Shown: one piece after another, positions 59,908 through 64,000 of the stretch
How positions within the stretch are numbered: position 1 is the stretch's first letter
Layout: each line of letters opens with the position of its first letter
Assembly: GCF_000271305.1 (NCBI RefSeq)
Contig: NZ_AKGD01000002.1
Span: forward strand, 310,001-374,000
DNA from: Hydrocarboniphaga effusa AP103
GTDB taxonomy: Bacteria > Pseudomonadota > Gammaproteobacteria > Nevskiales > Nevskiaceae
DNA length: 64,000 nucleotides
Direction: 5' to 3'
Position numbers and translations under genes: made by a program
Notes under the pieces: model-generated
Seen by the model: only the letters and a program-made list of their open reading frames with translations
Databases searched by the model: none
Told to the model about the DNA's origin: nothing

Positions 59908-60366
59908 ATGAAATTGAGCGAAATTCTGAGTGCGGACCGGGTCTCTTACGGAGCTTCGGTGACCAGCAAGAAGAAGGCGCTCGAAGAACTTTCCGCGCTG
60001 CTCGCCAAAGGCACCGGCACGCTGACCTCGGCGGAGGTGTTCACGAGCCTGACCGGCCGCGAAAAGCTCGGCAGCACCGGCCTGGGCCACGGCGTCGCGA
60101 TTCCTCACGGCCGTGTCGCCGGCGTCGAGACCAGCGTCGGCGCTTTCATGCGGCTCAAGCAGGCGGTCGACTACGATGCCCACGACGGCAACCCGGTCGA
60201 TCTGGTGTTCGGCCTGCTGGTTCCGCAAAGCGCGACCGAAGCGCACCTGAAGCATCTGGCCGCGATCGCCGAGATGTTCTCCGACGAAGATTTCTGCGCC
60301 AAGCTGCGCTCGGCTTCGGACGACAAGGCGCTGTATTCGCTGCTGTCGGGCTACGGCTCCAACTGA
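59908..60366 (+). CDS. ptsN: Nitrogen-regulatory PTS EIIA protein
   Basis: 152 aa, ATG behind ACAGGAG. The upstream in-frame reading spans the terminator and is rejected. The phosphorylated histidine is in GLGHGVAIPHGR (H67), with the EIIA(Ntr) C-terminal LAAIAEMFSDEDFCAKLRSA. Takes phosphate from HPr; in relatives it controls potassium uptake and stress pathways rather than sugar import. 11 bases before hprK. Confidence 0.97.
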   Translation: MKLSEILSADRVSYGASVTSKKKALEELSALLAKGTGTLTSAEVFTSLTGREKLGSTGLGHGVAIPHGRVAGVETSVGAFMRLKQAVDYDAHDGNPVDLVFGLLVPQSATEAHLKHLAAIAEMFSDEDFCAKLRSASDDKALYSLLSGYGSN

Positions 60367-60377
60367 TCCGAGCCCCG

Positions 60378-60929
60378 ATGAGCGCCGGCGCGACCGCCTC
60401 GGTCACCCTGCACGGCGTCTTCATTCAGATATTCGATCTCGGCGTGCTGCTCTCGGGCAGCAGCGGCGTCGGCAAGAGCGAGCTCGCACTGGAGCTGCTG
60501 TCGCGCGGCCATCGCTTGATCGCGGATGATGCCGCCGAATTCGTGCTCGACCCGCAAGGCCAGCCAATCGGCCGCTGCCCGGCCTTGATCGAGGGCTTTC
60601 TCGAAGTGCGCGGACTCGGTGTGCTCAACATCGGACGCATGTTCGGCGCCGAAAGCCTGTTGCGCAGTTGCCCGCTCGACCTGGTGCTGCGCCTGCTGCC
60701 GCCCGAGATCAGCGGCGTGCCCGATCGCGTCTACGGCCAGCGCAATGCACGTACGCTGCTCGGCGTCGAAGTACCCGAGATCGCGCTGCCGATCCGCGTC
60801 GGACACAATCTGGCGGCGCTGGCCGAGGCGGCTTGCCGCGATCAGAAGCTCAAGCGTTCGGGCTACGATGCGGCCGAAGATTTCATTCGTCGCCAGCATC
60901 GCGCTATCGAGGCCTCGAAAAACCCATGA
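60378..60929 (+). CDS. hprK: HPr kinase/phosphorylase, short form (catalytic domain only)
   Basis: 183 aa, against ~310 for the full-length enzyme of many bacteria. Only the C-terminal kinase core is present: P-loop GSSGVGKSE (residues 27-35), IADDAAEF and the family signature LEVRGLGVLNIGRMFG. The N-terminal DRTGG-like domain is absent, as in the short alphaproteobacterial enzymes. There is no room for it: ptsN ends 11 bases upstream. Its target serine is present in the HPr encoded at 62200-62466. Confidence 0.9.
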   Translation: MSAGATASVTLHGVFIQIFDLGVLLSGSSGVGKSELALELLSRGHRLIADDAAEFVLDPQGQPIGRCPALIEGFLEVRGLGVLNIGRMFGAESLLRSCPLDLVLRLLPPEISGVPDRVYGQRNARTLLGVEVPEIALPIRVGHNLAALAEAACRDQKLKRSGYDAAEDFIRRQHRAIEASKNP

Positions 60930-61786
60930 AGCTCGTGATCGTCAGCGGTTTGTCCGGTGCGGGCAAGACCGTCGCGCTCAAACAGTACGAAGACGTCGGC
61001 TGGTACTGCATCGACAACATTCCGCTCGCGCTGATCGAGCCGATGATGCGTCGCGCCATGGCCAAGCGCTCGGGCAAGCGTTTCGAGCGGCTCGCGCTGG
61101 GCATCGATGCGCGCGAGTCCGAGGCGCAGATCCGGCGCTTTCCGAGCTATCTCGCCAAGCTGCGCGCCAAGGGCGTCGACGTGCGCGTGCTGTTCCTGAC
61201 CGCCGAGGACGACGTGCTGCTGCGCCGCTACAGCGAGACGCGGCGCAAGCATCCGCTGTCGAGCGGCAAGCTGTCGCTGCTCGAAGCGGTGCGCAAGGAG
61301 CGCCAGCTGCTGCAGCCGATCGCCAATTCAGCCGAAGAGCCGCTCGACACCTCGCGCATGAACCTGCACGAGCTGCGCGAGGCGGTGTACCAGCGCATGG
61401 CCGAAGCGGTCGAAGGCAAGCTGTCGGTGCTGTTCCTGTCGTTCGGCTTCAAGAACGGAACGCCGACGGGCGTCGACTATGTGTTCGACGTGCGCTGCCT
61501 GCCGAACCCGCATTGGGAGCCCGGCTTGCGCAAGCTCACCGGCCGCGATCCGAAGGTCGGCGAATGGCTCAAGAGCCACACGCCGGTGACCGCGATGATC
61601 GACGACATCGCGAAGTTTCTCGAAACCTGGCTGCCGGCTTTTCGCGCCCAGGATCGCGCCTACCTGACGGTCGCGATCGGCTGCACCGGCGGCCAGCATC
61701 GCAGCGTCTACATCGTCGAGCGGCTTGCCGAACGTTTCAGCGGGCGCTTCGATCAGGTTCTGCACAAGCACCGGGAATTGTCGTGA
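60926..61786 (+). CDS. rapZ: RNase adapter protein RapZ
   Basis: 286 aa, ATG overlapping the hprK stop. Walker A VSGLSGAGKTVAL (residues ~6-18), CIDNIPLALIEP, and the C-terminal domain FGFKNGTPTGVDYVFDVRCLPNPHW and IGCTGGQHRSVYIVERL. In enterobacteria it controls glucosamine-6-phosphate synthase mRNA decay; in this order the role is less known. Four-base overlap with the next gene. Confidence 0.96.
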   Translation: MKLVIVSGLSGAGKTVALKQYEDVGWYCIDNIPLALIEPMMRRAMAKRSGKRFERLALGIDARESEAQIRRFPSYLAKLRAKGVDVRVLFLTAEDDVLLRRYSETRRKHPLSSGKLSLLEAVRKERQLLQPIANSAEEPLDTSRMNLHELREAVYQRMAEAVEGKLSVLFLSFGFKNGTPTGVDYVFDVRCLPNPHWEPGLRKLTGRDPKVGEWLKSHTPVTAMIDDIAKFLETWLPAFRAQDRAYLTVAIGCTGGQHRSVYIVERLAERFSGRFDQVLHKHRELS

Positions 61787-62181
61787 GCATCGGCCTTCTG
61801 CTCGTCACGCACGGCAAGCTCGGGCATCTGATGCTCGAGACGATGACCGACATGCTGGGCGAACTGACGCTGAAGACCGACGTGCTCGAAGTGCGCTGCG
61901 TGCAGGCTACCGACGTGTTGCTGCGCCAGGGGCTGCGCATGATCGAACGTCTCGACGAAGGGCAGGGCGTGCTCGTCTTGACCGACGCATATGGCTCGAC
62001 GCCCGCGAACATCGCCAACAAGCTCGCCGCGAATGCGCAGCGCACGCTCGTCGTCGCCGGCGTGAACCTGCCGATGCTCGTGAGGGTTTTCAACTATCCG
62101 GCGCTCTCGCTCGACGCGATGGCGCAGACCGCCGTGGAAGGCGGACAGAAGGGCATCATGCTGTGCCCGCGCATCGCATGA
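61783..62181 (+). CDS. PTS system mannose-type EIIA component
   Basis: 132 aa, GTG overlapping the rapZ stop (GTGA). The phosphorylated histidine is H10 in LLLVTHGKLG, and the fold shows VLVLTDAYGSTPANIANKLA and LVVAGVNLPMLVRVFNYP. No EIIB/C/D sugar transporter lies near, so it belongs to the incomplete, regulatory PTS of this gene group. Confidence 0.93.
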   Translation: MSIGLLLVTHGKLGHLMLETMTDMLGELTLKTDVLEVRCVQATDVLLRQGLRMIERLDEGQGVLVLTDAYGSTPANIANKLAANAQRTLVVAGVNLPMLVRVFNYPALSLDAMAQTAVEGGQKGIMLCPRIA

Positions 62182-62199
62182 GGCGATAAGGGAATTCTT

Positions 62200-62466
62200 A
62201 TGGAACGCAGCGTCACCATCGTCAATCGTCTGGGTCTGCACGCACGCGCCGCGGCCAAGTTCGTCACGCTGGCTTCCAAGTTCGAGGCCGACGTGCGTGT
62301 GCGCAAGGATCAGCGTGAAGTCAGCGGCAAAAGCATCATGGGCGTGATGATGCTGGCCGCCGCGCAAGGCAGCCAGATCACGCTGATCGCCGAGGGCGAG
62401 GACGAACGGCAGGCGCTCGAAGAGCTCGAGGCGCTGATCGCCAACCGTTTCGGAGAAGAGGCGTGA
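62200..62466 (+). CDS. ptsH: Phosphocarrier protein HPr
   Basis: 88 aa. Phosphorylated by EI on the histidine of [14 protein letters not shown] (H16) and by HprK on the serine of [12 protein letters not shown] (about residue 47). Both sites are intact, which supports an active HprK. 18 bases after the EIIA gene. Confidence 0.97.
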   Translation: MERSVTIVNRLGLHARAAAKFVTLASKFEADVRVRKDQREVSGKSIMGVMMLAAAQGSQITLIAEGEDERQALEELEALIANRFGEEA

Positions 62467-62473
62467 ACAGCCA

Positions 62474-62574
62474 GGAGACGGGAGACGGGAGACGGGAGAC
62501 GCAAAGGCCGCTCTGTGGACTCGCTCCTCCGCCTTTGCTTCTACGTCTCCCGTCTCCCGTCTCTCGTCTCCCGT
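62474..62574. repeat. Full GGGAGACG-type inverted repeat element (copy B) between ptsH and ptsI
   Basis: Left arm 62474-62501 is four tandem GGAGACG units. The right arm 62544-62574 is the inverse with one variant unit. The interior (~42 bases) resembles that of copy A in reverse orientation. It ends one base before the ptsI start codon, so no Shine-Dalgarno sequence is left there. Confidence 0.85.
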
Positions 62575-62575
62575 A

Positions 62576-64000
62576 ATGAGCCTCTGGCTTTCCGGCATCG
62601 GGGTTTCTCGCGGCATCGCGATCGGCCGCGCGCAGAAGCTGCATTCGGACGAGCTCGAGATTCCCGAATACACGCTGGCGGCGGCGGATGTCGAAGGCGA
62701 GGTCGTGCGCTTCTACGGCGCGCAGCGTCGCGCGAAGGAACAGCTGCGCGAGGTGAGGGCGCGTATTCCGCTCGGCACGCCGGGCGATATCGCGGCCTTC
62801 ATCGATACCCATCTGCTGATGATGGACGATCGCTCGATCACCGATGCGACGGTGGCGCGCATCCGCAGTGATCGCAGCAATGCCGAGGTGGCGCTGCAGA
62901 AGGCGCGCGATGCGCTGATCGCGGTGTTCAACCAGATGGAAGACCCGTATCTGCGAACGCGCCGGGACGATGTCGAGCACGTCTGCGATCGCATCCTGCG
63001 CGTGCTGCTCAAGAGCGAGCGCCAGCTCACGCTCAAAAGCGATGCGATCACCGAGCCTACGGTGATCCTGTCGGACGACATCACGCCGGCCGACATCATC
63101 CTGCTCGCGCAGCAATCGGTGGTCGCCTTCGTCACCGAATACGGCGGCCCGCTGTCGCACACCGCGATTCTCGCGCGCAGCCTCGGCATTCCGGCCGTGG
63201 TCGGTCTGCACAACGCGCGCCGGCTCGTGCGCGAGGGTGAGCAGTTGATCGTCGACGGCGAAAGCGGCCATGTGCTGGCCGATCCCGAAGTGCTGGCGAC
63301 GGCTTTCTATCGGCGACGCCAGCAACAGCAGGTCCAGCACCGGAAGCGCCTGACCCAGCTGCGCGACATGCCGGCCGAATCGGTCGACGGTATTCGCGTG
63401 CACCTGCACGCCAATATCGAGCTGCCCGAAGATGCGGCGGTGGCTTCGGCCAACGGCGCCGAGGGCGTCGGTTTGTACCGCACCGAATTCCTGTTCATGA
63501 ATCGCAAGGGCCAGCCGAGCGAGGACGAGCAGTACGACGCTTATTCGCGCGTGGTGTCGGCCGTGAAAGGGCCGATCACGATCCGCACGCTCGATCTCGG
63601 AGCGGACAAGCAGGTCGATTCGGGGCGCAGTCACGGCCCGACGCCGAACAACCCGGCGCTCGGCCTGCGCGCGATCCGGCTCTGTCTCAAGGACCAGGAG
63701 ATGTTCCGCACGCAGGTACGCGCCCTGCTGCGAGCCGCTCACCACGGGCAGATGAAGATCATGCTGCCGATGATCTCCAACCTCGCCGAGTTCCGGCAGG
63801 CGGCGGCGATCATCGAAAGTTGTCGCGAGGAGCTGCGCCAGCAGGGCCTGGTCATCGCCTCGCCGCCGATCGGGGCGATGATCGAAGTGCCCGCCGCCGC
63901 GATCGCGGCCTCGATGATCGCCCGGCACGCCCGCTTCTTCTCGATCGGCACCAACGATCTGATCCAGTACACGCTGGCGATCGACCGCGTCGACGACGAG
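62576..64000 (+). CDS. ptsI: PTS enzyme I (phosphoenolpyruvate-protein phosphotransferase), 5' part
   Basis: 475 codons visible; the gene runs off the window (family length about 575). N-terminal HPr-binding region starts [16 protein letters not shown]. The active-site histidine is in [24 protein letters not shown] (H195; given as a landmark), followed by the PEP-binding barrel [52 protein letters not shown] and [13 protein letters not shown] up to [15 protein letters not shown]. Charges HPr with phosphate from PEP. The ATG at 62576 lacks a ribosome site because a repeat element abuts it. Confidence 0.96.
   Translation, partial: MSLWLSGIGVSRGIAIGRAQKLHSDELEIPEYTLAAADVEGEVVRFYGAQRRAKEQLREVRARIPLGTPGDIAAFIDTHLLMMDDRSITDATVARIRSDRSNAEVALQKARDALIAVFNQMEDPYLRTRRDDVEHVCDRILRVLLKSERQLTLKSDAITEPTVILSDDITPADIILLAQQSVVAFVTEYGGPLSHTAILARSLGIPAVVGLHNARRLVREGEQLIVDGESGHVLADPEVLATAFYRRRQQQQVQHRKRLTQLRDMPAESVDGIRVHLHANIELPEDAAVASANGAEGVGLYRTEFLFMNRKGQPSEDEQYDAYSRVVSAVKGPITIRTLDLGADKQVDSGRSHGPTPNNPALGLRAIRLCLKDQEMFRTQVRALLRAAHHGQMKIMLPMISNLAEFRQAAAIIESCREELRQQGLVIASPPIGAMIEVPAAAIAASMIARHARFFSIGTNDLIQYTLAIDRVDDE

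Noticed and set aside
62474-62574. Tandem GGGAGACG units as a CRISPR-like array
   Set aside because: The units are 7-8 bases, contiguous, and have no unique spacers. The structure is an inverted element, and no cas gene is near.

Overview
The window is high-GC DNA from a gammaproteobacterium. It most resembles the Lysobacterales (Xanthomonadales). The reasons are the rpoN/hpf/ptsN/hprK/rapZ/PTS cluster, the lpt/kds operon next to bolA-murA, a small 'plasmid stabilization'-type basic protein, and GCAAAGAAAG-type intergenic repeats. The genus cannot be fixed from sequence alone. I saw no rRNA, tRNA, CRISPR array, transposase or prophage gene. Gene density is high, many neighbours overlap by 4 bp (ATGA/GTGA), and GTG starts are common.

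Layout. 1-8.8 kb: envelope and transport genes. These are the end of an OmpA-family porin, an OmpA-like protein with calcium-binding (thrombospondin type 3) repeats, a minus-strand set APC permease > AGCS symporter > hemH, an internally duplicated lipoprotein, and a full OmpA-family porin. 8.9-11.2 kb: groES-groEL with a CIRCE-like operator, a possible heat-shock promoter and a strong terminator. 11.2-16.1 kb: a secreted GH5 glycosidase, a GT2 enzyme and glnE. 16.3-34 kb: a large surface-glycan/LPS region with eleven glycosyltransferases counting the GT2 beside glnE (one fused to a methyltransferase), a sulfotransferase, an asparagine synthetase-like amidotransferase, a pyruvyltransferase-like protein, two tandem paralogous membrane proteins of unknown function, a heptosyltransferase-like GT9 and ilvE. 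hldE, for the heptose precursor, follows at 34.2 kb. 35.7-43.2 kb: an N-acyl-D-amino-acid deacylase-like amidohydrolase, a repeat-rich 640-bp non-coding region, eutBC, a TonB-dependent receptor and a small lysine-rich protein.

43.2-48.1 kb holds the most distinctive system: a minus-strand cluster of rhodanese > serine O-acetyltransferase > XRE regulator > family 2A encapsulin (SrpI type) > cysteine desulfurase with a ~245-residue disordered N-terminal extension. This has the composition of the family 2A encapsulin/desulfurase sulfur-storage compartments. The serine acetyltransferase would feed cysteine synthesis, the desulfurase would release sulfane sulfur inside the shell, and the rhodanese could move persulfide sulfur. 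The compartment class is known. The cargo motif pair, the embedded XRE gene and the dyad between it and the shell gene are the parts worth new attention.

48.2-64 kb: a SelW-like thioredoxin-fold protein, a NYN/OST-HTH RNA-binding protein, murA, a BolA-family gene, an ABC-2 exporter and a photolyase, then the kdsD-kdsC-lptC-lptA-lptB envelope operon, rpoN, hpf, ptsN, a short hprK, rapZ, a mannose-type EIIA, ptsH and the start of ptsI. This is a regulatory PTS without a visible sugar permease. A family of intergenic repeats built from GGGAGACG units occurs four times (two full inverted elements, two single arms). One full element separates ptsH from ptsI and abuts the ptsI start codon.
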